64,000 bases of DNA from a virus: positions 1 through 64,000 of IMG/VR virus record IMGVR_UViG_3300031857_000123; one strand, 5' to 3'. Below, piece by piece: positions 19,711 to 26,833 of this stretch. The stretch's first letter is position 1; each line of letters starts with the position of its first letter. Under the pieces are notes generated by a model that saw nothing but the letters and a program-made list of their open reading frames with translations, made no database searches and was not told the DNA's origin. The translations under genes were made by a program, and so were the position numbers.

Positions 19711-20124
19711 ATGTTTTGGATTTTTAAATTTACACCAGACTTTGTCTGGTATCTACTACCAATTTTAGGCTTGGTCTCACTGGGATTAAGCCGTGTGCCT
19801 GTACTTTACATGTACCGGACTGTGTTAAGCATTGCAGGCACTGTGGTACTAGCACTGGGATTGTACACTTTGGGAATGTTGTATGCCAACAATGCCTGGC
19901 AACAAGCTGCACAAGAACTACAGGCCAAGGTTGCGGCAGCCGAAGCTCAGTCACAAGTGGTCAACGAAGTAGTACGTGAAAAGCTGGTAACACAAACCAA
20001 GATTGTTAAACAGCGTGGCGAAACTGTGGTCAAGTACATTGACCGCGAGGTAGTTAAACTGGACGAACGTTGTACAATTCCACCAGAGTTTGTAAATGCA
20101 CATAATAAGGCAGCTACACGATGA
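19711..20124 (+). CDS. i-spanin (Rz-like inner membrane spanin)
   Basis: 137 residues from the ATG at 19711, chosen because the product then begins with its membrane segments rather than a leader out of the decayed fibre region. Two hydrophobic stretches (about 8-28 and 40-60) are followed by a periplasmic coiled coil (about 65-110) and a C-terminus 'YIDREVVKLDERCTIPPEFVNAHN', typical of Rz proteins. The final codons overlap the o-spanin start by 4 nt. With the o-spanin it would fuse inner and outer membranes at lysis. Confidence 0.8.
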   Translation: MFWIFKFTPDFVWYLLPILGLVSLGLSRVPVLYMYRTVLSIAGTVVLALGLYTLGMLYANNAWQQAAQELQAKVAAAEAQSQVVNEVVREKLVTQTKIVKQRGETVVKYIDREVVKLDERCTIPPEFVNAHNKAATR

Positions 20125-20387
20125 AAATTATACTACTTAGCTTAACACTGTTACTAACTGGTTGCACCACAGTTGTGCCAGTTCAACAAACTTGGCCCGA
20201 GCCGCCAGGCTTGCAAAGCATGCAACGGTGTCCCGAACTCAAACAGCTTGAAGCTAACCCCAAGCTCAGTGATGTTGCCCGAACAGTTACACTCAACTAC
20301 TCAGAGTACTACAGCTGCTTGGTTAAACTAGAAGCCTGGCAGGAGTGGTATAGCAAGCAACAAATTATCTTTAAAGGACTAAAGTGA
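20121..20387 (+). CDS. o-spanin (Rz1-like outer membrane lipoprotein)
   Basis: 88 residues. The N-terminus MKIILLSLTLLLTGC is a lipoprotein signal with lipobox LLTGC (Cys15), followed by a Pro-containing stretch (VPVQQTWPEPPG). This is the partner of the i-spanin just upstream. The two genes overlap by ATGA instead of being fully nested as in lambda. The last codon overlaps the GTG start of the endolysin. Confidence 0.82.
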   Translation: MKIILLSLTLLLTGCTTVVPVQQTWPEPPGLQSMQRCPELKQLEANPKLSDVARTVTLNYSEYYSCLVKLEAWQEWYSKQQIIFKGLK

Positions 20388-21010
20388 CTCAACTAACTTT
20401 ACCCCAACTACAGCAATTGATTCCTAAAAATCCTTATGTTAAACAGTGGCACGGTGCGCTAGCTCAGCTGCTTCCTGACTACGAAATCAATACACCACAA
20501 CGTATTGCTGCTTTTGTTGCACAGTGTGCACACGAGTCTGGTAATTTTACTGCACTGCGTGAAAACTTAAACTACAAGGCGGTGACACTTCGCAAGATTT
20601 TTCCCAAGTACTTTCCCACAGATGAGCTGGCACAGCAGTATGCCAGCAGACCTGACAAGCAGCAGGCAATTGCAAACTTAGTATACGCCAACCGCATGGG
20701 CAACGGACCTCCAGAAAGTGGCGATGGCTGGCGTTTTGCTGGCAAAGGATTAATTCAGCTTACAGGCCGTGACAACTATACTTGGTTTGCAGCTAGCCTG
20801 GAGATTAGTGTTGAAGAGGCTGCTGAATACTTAGAAACCTTTGAAGGTGCTGCGCAGTCGGCTTGTTGGTTTTGGGAAACCAATAAGTTAAACACTTGGG
20901 CAGATCGCGGCGATATCCTTACACTAACCAAACGCATCAATGGCGGAACCATTGGACTAGAAGACCGAATTAAACATTATAACCATGCATTGCACGTGCT
21001 AGGAGCGTAA
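20384..21010 (+). CDS. Endolysin, glycoside hydrolase family 19 type
   Basis: 208 residues, GTG start overlapping the o-spanin stop (GTGA). The stretch 'FVAQCAHESGNFTALRENLNY' holds the two acidic residues expected in the GH19 active site (Glu51 and Glu60). 'RMGNGPPESGDGWRFAGKGLIQLTGRDNY' and 'CWFWETNKLN' are further conserved GH19/chitinase-like lysozyme segments. There is no signal peptide, so it needs a holin. It cleaves the glycan backbone of peptidoglycan and completes the lysis cassette. Confidence 0.9.
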   Translation: MTQLTLPQLQQLIPKNPYVKQWHGALAQLLPDYEINTPQRIAAFVAQCAHESGNFTALRENLNYKAVTLRKIFPKYFPTDELAQQYASRPDKQQAIANLVYANRMGNGPPESGDGWRFAGKGLIQLTGRDNYTWFAASLEISVEEAAEYLETFEGAAQSACWFWETNKLNTWADRGDILTLTKRINGGTIGLEDRIKHYNHALHVLGA

Positions 21011-21011
21011 T

Positions 21012-21551
21012 TTGAATTATTTAAAACAACTGGTATTAGCAGCTTGCTTTTTGGCTGGCAATGTGCTAGCACAAGATTTAGGCAGTACAGTTACCACAAA
21101 CTCAAATATTATCACACGTTCAGATAGTACTGTGCGCTCTCCTCCAGCCAGTGCAATTAGTCCCACAATCAACACAGCCAATAGTGACCTTTGTACTGTG
21201 GGTGTAGCAGGTGCTGTGCAAACTCAAATCTTGGGTATTAGTGCTGGAACTACTACCGCAGACTTAAACTGCGAACGACTAAAGCTGTCAAAAACACTGT
21301 TTGACATGGGCATGAAGGTTGCTGCTGTTAGTACCTTATGCCAAGACCGCAGAGTTTTTGATGCAATGATGATGGCAGGTACTCCTTGTCCTTATGATGG
21401 AGCAATTGGATCTGAAGCTCGTGCAGCTTGGAAAACCAACGAAGCACAACAACCTCTAGCAAATCCCAAAAGCAAAGGACTAACCGATGACACTAAAACA
21501 TTGCTTGGCGGCGGCGGTTTGCTTGCTATTTTACTCTTACTCTTACTCTGA
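21012..21551 (+). CDS. Exported protein with C-terminal hydrophobic tail
   Basis: 179 residues from a TTG start at 21012, one base after the endolysin stop. An N-terminal signal peptide (YLKQLVLAACFLAGNVLAQ, cut probably after Ala20) is followed by a mature domain with several cysteines. The end, LLGGGGLLAILLLLLL, is a short hydrophobic anchor. The last 65 nt overlap the next gene in another frame. No family was recognised. A Gly-rich linker before a C-terminal anchor recalls proteins tethered in the envelope. Confidence 0.6.
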   Translation: MNYLKQLVLAACFLAGNVLAQDLGSTVTTNSNIITRSDSTVRSPPASAISPTINTANSDLCTVGVAGAVQTQILGISAGTTTADLNCERLKLSKTLFDMGMKVAAVSTLCQDRRVFDAMMMAGTPCPYDGAIGSEARAAWKTNEAQQPLANPKSKGLTDDTKTLLGGGGLLAILLLLLL

Positions 21552-22350
21552 GACAGTAAACACAAGATCAAACAACGCAGCTCAGTTTGGATTAAATTGG
21601 GTAATGCAAGAAGTATTACCACAGTACACAGGTCTAGTAGTTAATGCTGTTCAGTACTCCTATACAGCCGTTAAAAACACACAAGACCCGCTTGTGGTAA
21701 ATGTTGAAAACTTGCGTGCTGGTGGTACTGGCTATGTGTTTCGTAGTCGTGATGATTGGTCTGGAATGCCTGGCAATACTATTACCAAAACAGTGGCTAC
21801 TGACAGCATACCCATTAACTTATGGGGCCCAGGACAAATACGCTTAGAAGGTGTTGGTCAGGTAACAGACCCTAATGTTAGGTATGTGTACCGATACGAC
21901 ACTTGTAAAATAGAGCCTGTAACTGACACAAGCTGCCCAAACTACAGACCGCCACAAACTCTCACAGGCTACACGCCCGCCGAACAGGTTATAGAGCCAA
22001 CCTGGAACACTAGCCTACTAGAAACCGCCGAAGAACAAGAACGTAATCGTAAATTTTTAATTGAAAATGCAAATTTCCGTAAGCCAACCGAACCTCCTAG
22101 TCGTGGCACTAACCTACTCCTAAACGCACAAGCGCTTTCATTATGGTTTAAGCTAGATTCCCTTAATAATATACCTGGATTTGCACAGTACAGTGTATCA
22201 ATGCCAGGTGGAACATATGCAGAAACCATAGTGCTCAAAGATAAGGTTCTGCCCGATAGCCGTAATAGCCGTAGACTTAATCAAAGCCAGCAAGAATTGC
22301 ATCAAGCTATGATTAACTCTCAATTTAATCAAATAAAGGAACCTAAATGA
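21487..22350 (+). CDS. Exported protein of unknown function
   Basis: 287 residues. The first 22 (MTLKHCLAAAVCLLFYSYSY) are a signal peptide encoded inside the 3' end of the previous gene, in the +1 frame. The mature part contains 'WNTSLLETAEEQERNRKFLIEN' and a C-terminal helix. It overlaps the next gene by 4 nt (ATGA). No known family was recognised. The run of secreted proteins after the lysis genes suggests envelope or virion-surface roles. Confidence 0.6.
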   Translation: MTLKHCLAAAVCLLFYSYSYSETVNTRSNNAAQFGLNWVMQEVLPQYTGLVVNAVQYSYTAVKNTQDPLVVNVENLRAGGTGYVFRSRDDWSGMPGNTITKTVATDSIPINLWGPGQIRLEGVGQVTDPNVRYVYRYDTCKIEPVTDTSCPNYRPPQTLTGYTPAEQVIEPTWNTSLLETAEEQERNRKFLIENANFRKPTEPPSRGTNLLLNAQALSLWFKLDSLNNIPGFAQYSVSMPGGTYAETIVLKDKVLPDSRNSRRLNQSQQELHQAMINSQFNQIKEPK

Positions 22351-22844
22351 TTAAGCAATTAACTTTATCCCTGCTACTAGTCGTTGGGCTAGCGGCTCAA
22401 AGCGCAGAAGTACCTATTCGTGGTAATGTTACTTCTAAGTGTGTTATTAACACAGATACACCAGGTGTGTATGGTAACCCAACACCTGATTTATTAAGCA
22501 CTGCCCGAACAGACGGCGGTGTTTCTCCTGTGGTACGTTACGACGTAGTACAAGGCGGCTTCTACAAAGCTACTATTACTGCACCAAGTAGCTTTACTAC
22601 TAGTCCTGTGCTGGTTGATGCAGTAAACTGGACTGGTCAAGTTGATGTGAGCCGGGTAAGTGATGCAGCTATGTCAGCGTATACAACCAATAAAATTGTA
22701 TACAACAACACCACAGAAATCGACTTGGTTGTACCAGGCAGCGTTTGGTTTTCTACTACTTCAAAAGCAACCTATGGTTTTGAGAAGTCTTTTCCAGCAG
22801 GTGAGTATCGCGCAGTAGTCGTAGCGGAGTGTATTGCTAAGTAA
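22347..22844 (+). CDS. Exported beta protein, adhesin- or fimbrial-like size
   Basis: 165 residues with a signal peptide (MIKQLTLSLLLVVGLAAQSA). The mature chain is beta-rich with two conserved Cys positions (near 31 and 162), compatible with a small Ig-like or fimbrial-subunit-like fold. The next gene resembles a small periplasmic partner. Function is not established by the sequence. Confidence 0.5.
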   Translation: MIKQLTLSLLLVVGLAAQSAEVPIRGNVTSKCVINTDTPGVYGNPTPDLLSTARTDGGVSPVVRYDVVQGGFYKATITAPSSFTTSPVLVDAVNWTGQVDVSRVSDAAMSAYTTNKIVYNNTTEIDLVVPGSVWFSTTSKATYGFEKSFPAGEYRAVVVAECIAK

Positions 22845-22848
22845 CACT

Positions 22849-23235
22849 ATGCAATTTTTCCGTAACCTACTGTTAGTGCTATTTTTTCTAACTGGTGGGC
22901 TGGCCAATGCCCACCAATTTACTCCAACTTATTTTAGTTTTGAACCTTCGTTTGTTCAAGGAGTACAGCAAGCAAAAATGGAGCTATTTAATAAACGCCG
23001 TGAGATATGGTTTTATGAGCTAGATGTATACGACAAAGATTGGAATAAACTACCTTTTGCGGCATCTCAGGGCAAAATGGTACGCATAGAATACTTAGAA
23101 ACTAAGTTTATTGATGTGTATGTAAAAGCTCAGGACGTTGGTAGAGTTGTATATATTTGTACCGAATCTCGACTACTAAAACAGGACGCTCAAGGTACTT
23201 CAGTGTCTTCCCGAGTCTGCTCAAAATTTAAATAA
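22849..23235 (+). CDS. Exported protein, possible periplasmic chaperone-like
   Basis: 128 residues from ATG 22849, chosen because the signal peptide (MQFFRNLLLVLFFLTGGLANA) then starts at the N-terminus. The mature part 'FSFEPSFVQGVQQAKMELFNKRREIWFYELDVYDKDWNKLPF' looks like the first strand pair of a pilus-chaperone-type Ig domain, but it is too short for a full chaperone. The stop shares one base with the next ATG. The chaperone idea is tentative. Confidence 0.5.
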   Translation: MQFFRNLLLVLFFLTGGLANAHQFTPTYFSFEPSFVQGVQQAKMELFNKRREIWFYELDVYDKDWNKLPFAASQGKMVRIEYLETKFIDVYVKAQDVGRVVYICTESRLLKQDAQGTSVSSRVCSKFK

Positions 23236-23663
23236 TGAATAAATTAAAACAATGTAGTATTGCACTGTTATTTTTCTGCGGTGTTGCTGGTGCTAATACT
23301 ACCGGATCCTTGAATCTTTCACTACCAGGCTTGCCTGGTAGTTTTCAGTCAGATAGTTTTAGAGCTAACGGTCTTGATTGTTCGATGGCTATTGGTTCTA
23401 GCACTAACCTTGAGTTTGGCGTTATTGGTCTTGTTAATCGTGATAACAATCAACAGCAGTTGAGCACTACACCGCTTGACCCACAAAAAAACGTTGGTTT
23501 ATATGGCAGAATAATCATACCAATTGGTGCGCCCAAAGAACGCCTAGACTGTAATGAGCTGTATCAGCTAGAACTAAGAAAGAAACGCATGGAGATTCAA
23601 AAACTTGAAGGTGAGATCAACAATCTCAGAAACTTGAAGTTTGAAAACACCGGCAGTAAATAG
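23235..23663 (+). CDS. Exported protein with C-terminal helix
   Basis: 142 residues. Signal peptide MNKLKQCSIALLFFCGVAGA, then a Gly/Ser-rich beta region, and a charged C-terminal helix (ELYQLELRKKRMEIQKLEGEINNL). Coupled to the upstream gene by TAATG. No family was recognised. Confidence 0.55.
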   Translation: MNKLKQCSIALLFFCGVAGANTTGSLNLSLPGLPGSFQSDSFRANGLDCSMAIGSSTNLEFGVIGLVNRDNNQQQLSTTPLDPQKNVGLYGRIIIPIGAPKERLDCNELYQLELRKKRMEIQKLEGEINNLRNLKFENTGSK

Positions 23664-23671
23664 GAGATAAT

Positions 23672-24226
23672 ATGTCTAACTTAGACAATAAAATAGATGA
23701 CTTACAAGCAGCGGCTAAACAGTATGCAAGTAAAGACACAGTTATTAGCATTGGAGGTTACGAGTTTACTCCGGCTAAGCTTATGGTAGCTTTTACACTT
23801 GTTAGTTCACTACTGGGTGGCTTATACGGTACTTTTGAAGTCTACAAAGACTATCAAAGTATGAAAAAGAAAATTGCTGAGTATGCGGCTCCTGACCTAA
23901 GCGACTTTGATAAGCGCCTTGCCGTGATCGAAGAAAACTCTAGCAAAACCACTGACTATACTCGTGATATTAAAAACGACTTAAAAACTGATATTCGTCG
24001 TAACGAATCAGTAACCGAGCAGATTGAGCGCAGTGTAAAGCAAGCACAACGTGAAACAGATCAAGACTTAAAAGTACTGGCCCGAAATGTAGAAACTTCA
24101 CTGCAACGTGCGCGTGATGACATGGACAAACTAAAGCGTGAAACTGAAACCAAGGTTGAGCGCATGAATAAAAGTGTTGACGACAAAATACAAAAAGCTC
24201 TAGATAATCCACTAGCCGGAAAGTAA
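23672..24226 (+). CDS. Membrane protein with long coiled coil
   Basis: 184 residues, with TAGGAGATAAT before the ATG. One membrane segment (about 33-53, LMVAFTLVSSLLGGLYGTF) is followed by about 120 residues of heptad coiled coil (KRLAVIEENSS...NDLKTDIRRNE...). It could span the periplasm. It lies within the run of envelope proteins downstream of lysis genes. Confidence 0.6.
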   Translation: MSNLDNKIDDLQAAAKQYASKDTVISIGGYEFTPAKLMVAFTLVSSLLGGLYGTFEVYKDYQSMKKKIAEYAAPDLSDFDKRLAVIEENSSKTTDYTRDIKNDLKTDIRRNESVTEQIERSVKQAQRETDQDLKVLARNVETSLQRARDDMDKLKRETETKVERMNKSVDDKIQKALDNPLAGK

Positions 24227-24227
24227 T

Positions 24228-24497
24228 ATGAATGTAGATTTAAAACTATTTAAATGGCTAGGAGTGTTGCTAATACTGCCGCTTGCACTGGCATTTTTTG
24301 GAGGAGACCGTTTTCGTTATCCGTGCCAAAATCCAGAAAACTGGGATACACCACAGTGCAAGCGACCTATTTGTGATGTAACTCGCACTTGCCCAGACCA
24401 CATTTTCAAAGGTCAACGTGACCCTCGCTTAGACCCTCAGGCAACGCCAGCTGCAGCCACATCCACACCAACCACAGGAGCCTCTTGTGCAAAATAA
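24228..24497 (+). CDS. Small exported Cys-rich protein
   Basis: 89 residues. An N-terminal hydrophobic stretch (LGVLLILPLALAFFGG) is followed by a region with four cysteines (CQNPENWDTPQCKRPICDVTRTC), suggesting disulphides, then a Pro/Thr-rich tail. Overlaps the next gene. Function unknown. Confidence 0.55.
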   Translation: MNVDLKLFKWLGVLLILPLALAFFGGDRFRYPCQNPENWDTPQCKRPICDVTRTCPDHIFKGQRDPRLDPQATPAAATSTPTTGASCAK

Positions 24498-24939
24498 CAC
24501 AATTCTCTATACCGACGAGCAACTAATGGCTCGATTAAAGTTCTTTATTGGAATATGCTTGGCACTAACACTAACAGGGATTGTTTTTGTTGTGTTATAC
24601 AGTTTAATTTTCGTAACGCAACCACTAAATGCAATTAGCCCAATCGATCAAAAGTTTTTTGAACTAATCGTGCCAATTGCTACTTTTTTAACTGGTACTC
24701 TATCAGGAATTATGCTTGCAGGTGGCACCAAAGAAGAAGTTGATGCATCTATTGCACTAATGAAACAAGCGCAAGAAAATGCTGCCGCTGCCGCCAAAAC
24801 CAGTTATGTGCCACCTAAAACAGAACCTACGTTTAGCCCAGGTATTTCAACCACAGCCGGATTCAATGGCACTAGTGCAGAAGTTCGCATGATTAACGGC
24901 AAGCCAGCACCACAACCAGCACCACAACCGGAGATTTAA
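24487..24939 (+). CDS. Two-span membrane protein, holin candidate
   Basis: 150 residues from a GTG start that overlaps the preceding gene. Two hydrophobic segments (about 17-42 and 58-80) are separated by a short loop and followed by an Ala/Pro-rich soluble tail. This topology suits a class II holin or another small envelope protein. Its position several kb from the endolysin argues for caution. Confidence 0.5.
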   Translation: MQNNTILYTDEQLMARLKFFIGICLALTLTGIVFVVLYSLIFVTQPLNAISPIDQKFFELIVPIATFLTGTLSGIMLAGGTKEEVDASIALMKQAQENAAAAAKTSYVPPKTEPTFSPGISTTAGFNGTSAEVRMINGKPAPQPAPQPEI

Positions 24940-25131
24940 ATGAAAACATTAATTTTAGCCGCACTAACATTTAGCTTATTGTCGCCACCATTGGCGATCG
25001 CTGCCGAAACAAAAAAGGTATGTGTTGACCAAACGGATCCTAAAACAAAGCAAACTAAAGAAGTTTGTAAAACCATTACAGTACACAAGAAGCTGGAAGG
25101 TACAAAAGTACCTGATAAAAAGGATAAATAA
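24940..25131 (+). CDS. Small exported Lys-rich protein
   Basis: 63 residues with a signal peptide (MKTLILAALTFSLLSPPLAIA) and a mature 40-residue Lys-rich domain with two Cys. It starts immediately after the previous stop and ends the envelope cluster. Function unknown. Confidence 0.55.
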   Translation: MKTLILAALTFSLLSPPLAIAAETKKVCVDQTDPKTKQTKEVCKTITVHKKLEGTKVPDKKDK

Positions 25132-25139
25132 ATTTTTAT

Positions 25140-25168
25140 TTGACAGTGCGCTTATCCGGTGGTATAAT
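25140..25168 (+). promoter_or_regulatory. Sigma70-type promoter for phoH
   Basis: TTGACA at 25140-25145 and TATAAT at 25163-25168, spacer 17 bp, 40 nt upstream of the PhoH start. Confidence 0.88.
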
Positions 25169-25207
25169 TAGTACTCCACCGGATTTTATAAACCAACAAG
25201 GAAGTAC

Positions 25208-25963
25208 ATGGCAAGAAATAGTGGTAAATCACATCGCACCTTTCCAGCAAAAAAGTCTACAAGCCCCACACAGGCTGAAAAATCTAGACTGCGTCAAAGT
25301 AAGCATGAAGGTTTTGAAGAACCTCAGCCTCAACGTAACTATACCTTTAAAGAAGTTCAACCACTAAACTTCGTACAAAGTGAGTATTTAGATGCGATTG
25401 AGAACAATGACGTTATATTTGGAATAGGTAGTGCAGGAACTGGTAAAACATTTATTGCAGCAAACTATGCAGCTCGAGAACTATACTATAAGCGTGTTAA
25501 CAAGGTTATCCTAACCAGACCCAACATTGAAACTGGCAGAGGCCTTGGTTTTTTACCAGGCACACTAGAAGAAAAGTATGCTCCATACCTATTGCCTTTT
25601 GACTCAATTTTTACCAAGGCACTAGGAAAAGGCTTTTATGAGTATTGTTTGCGTTCAAAAGACATTGAGCCTACTCCGCTAGGGTTTTTACGAGGAACTA
25701 CATTTGACGACTGCGTTGTCTTAGTAGACGAAGCACAAAACTGTACGCGTGAGGAGATGAAAATGTTACTTTCACGTATTGGCAAGAACTGCAAGATGAT
25801 TTTTTCAGGTGATACTGAACAATCGGATATTCCAGATAGCGGCCTAGAAGACGCTGTTGACAGACTAGAAGATATTGACGGTATTGAAGTAGTTGAGTTT
25901 TTAGACGAAGACATTGTACGAAGTAGAATGTGTAAACAAATTATTATGGCCTACAGGAACTAA
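25208..25963 (+). CDS. phoH: PhoH-like ATPase
   Basis: 251 residues, with AAGGAAGTAC before the ATG. A basic, low-complexity N-terminus of about 55 residues precedes the ATPase domain: Walker A GIGSAGTGKT, the family's 'GRGLGFLPGTLEEKYAPYL' stretch, and Walker B DCVVLVDEAQNC. PhoH proteins are common phage genes, with a suggested role in RNA metabolism or phosphate stress; the function in phages is not settled. The gene has its own consensus promoter. Confidence 0.92.
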   Translation: MARNSGKSHRTFPAKKSTSPTQAEKSRLRQSKHEGFEEPQPQRNYTFKEVQPLNFVQSEYLDAIENNDVIFGIGSAGTGKTFIAANYAARELYYKRVNKVILTRPNIETGRGLGFLPGTLEEKYAPYLLPFDSIFTKALGKGFYEYCLRSKDIEPTPLGFLRGTTFDDCVVLVDEAQNCTREEMKMLLSRIGKNCKMIFSGDTEQSDIPDSGLEDAVDRLEDIDGIEVVEFLDEDIVRSRMCKQIIMAYRN

Positions 25964-25964
25964 A

Positions 25965-26603
25965 ATGGCAAAAAGTTATAAACCCACTAGCGGCATGGCA
26001 TCAGCGGCCCGTCGTGCACTAAAGTGGAAAGATGAGGGCAAGCCAGGCGGTACGCTTGTGGGTTTAGCCCGAGCAAACCAACTAAAAGATCGTGAACCAC
26101 TAAGTGAGTCTACTGTGCTACGTATGTACAGCTTTTTTGCACGTCATGAAGTAGACAAGCGGGCTACTGGCTTCAGTAGCGGCGAGGAAGGATTTCCCTC
26201 AAAAGGTCGTGTAGCTTGGGACTTGTGGGGTGGTGATGGTGGTTACTCGTGGAGCAGCGCCAAGCGCAATACAATTATGCGTGAACGTGAACGCAAAGCA
26301 CTACGCTTACTGGCAGTAGCCACAAAATCTGCAATACCACCAATGTTGCTAATGGCTGCCGCACAAATGATTGAAGACTATGCTAATGAAAACATCAGTG
26401 AAAATTTGGATGCTTTTGGTCAGTTCATGTACCACGCGCAACTCTTACGCAACAATCACCTAGATGTGTACTTGTTAGACTTGCACTTAGTTGCAGAACC
26501 ATATCGTGATATTTTAGTAATGATTTTCAGTGAACTAAGTCCTGAAAGTGAAAACTATGATGAAGAAGACGACGAAGACTCAGACGAGGATACTCCACTA
26601 TAA
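25965..26603 (+). CDS. Conserved phage protein, function unknown
   Basis: 212 residues from ATG 25965, chosen for its AGGAACTAAA ribosome site just after the PhoH stop. The region 'GTLVGLARANQLKDREPLSESTVLRMYSFF...VAWDLWGGDGGYSWS' is a motif that recurs in phage proteins, often attached to head or portal-region proteins. The C-terminus is strongly acidic (EDDEDSDEDTPL). A terminator follows at once. Confidence 0.6.
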   Translation: MAKSYKPTSGMASAARRALKWKDEGKPGGTLVGLARANQLKDREPLSESTVLRMYSFFARHEVDKRATGFSSGEEGFPSKGRVAWDLWGGDGGYSWSSAKRNTIMRERERKALRLLAVATKSAIPPMLLMAAAQMIEDYANENISENLDAFGQFMYHAQLLRNNHLDVYLLDLHLVAEPYRDILVMIFSELSPESENYDEEDDEDSDEDTPL

Positions 26604-26606
26604 AAG

Positions 26607-26642
26607 AAAAGCCCCTAACCAGCAATGGTTAGGGGCTTTTTG
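26607..26642. terminator. Bidirectional terminator between convergent operons
   Basis: AAAAGCCCCTAACC pairs with GGTTAGGGGCTTTT around a 6-nt loop, with A and T runs on both sides. It ends the plus-strand block and also the minus-strand block that finishes at 26653. Confidence 0.93.
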
Positions 26643-26652
26643 TTTGGCTAGT

Positions 26653-26814
26653 TTATTGCACAGTTGCTGCAGTTTCTGGCTGTGGTAGCTGAGACTCTGC
26701 TTGTTGTCGCAATTTTTGAGTTAATGGGTTACAAATTTTAGCAGGTAATTCTTGTAGGCCAAGTAAGACTGCATTGATTTCTTCAATTGAAAGATCTGTT
26801 AGTGTGAATTTCAT
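26653..26814 (-). CDS. Small hypothetical protein
   Basis: 53 residues starting MKFTLTDLSIEEINAVLLGLQELP, a helical pattern seen in many small phage proteins, with a Gln/Pro-rich tail. The start is chosen because the upstream in-frame ATG lies inside the reductase gene. No clear ribosome site. Function unknown. Confidence 0.5.
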   Translation of the reverse strand: MKFTLTDLSIEEINAVLLGLQELPAKICNPLTQKLRQQAESQLPQPETAATVQ

Positions 26815-26833
26815 GCTATATGAGTATTTAAAA

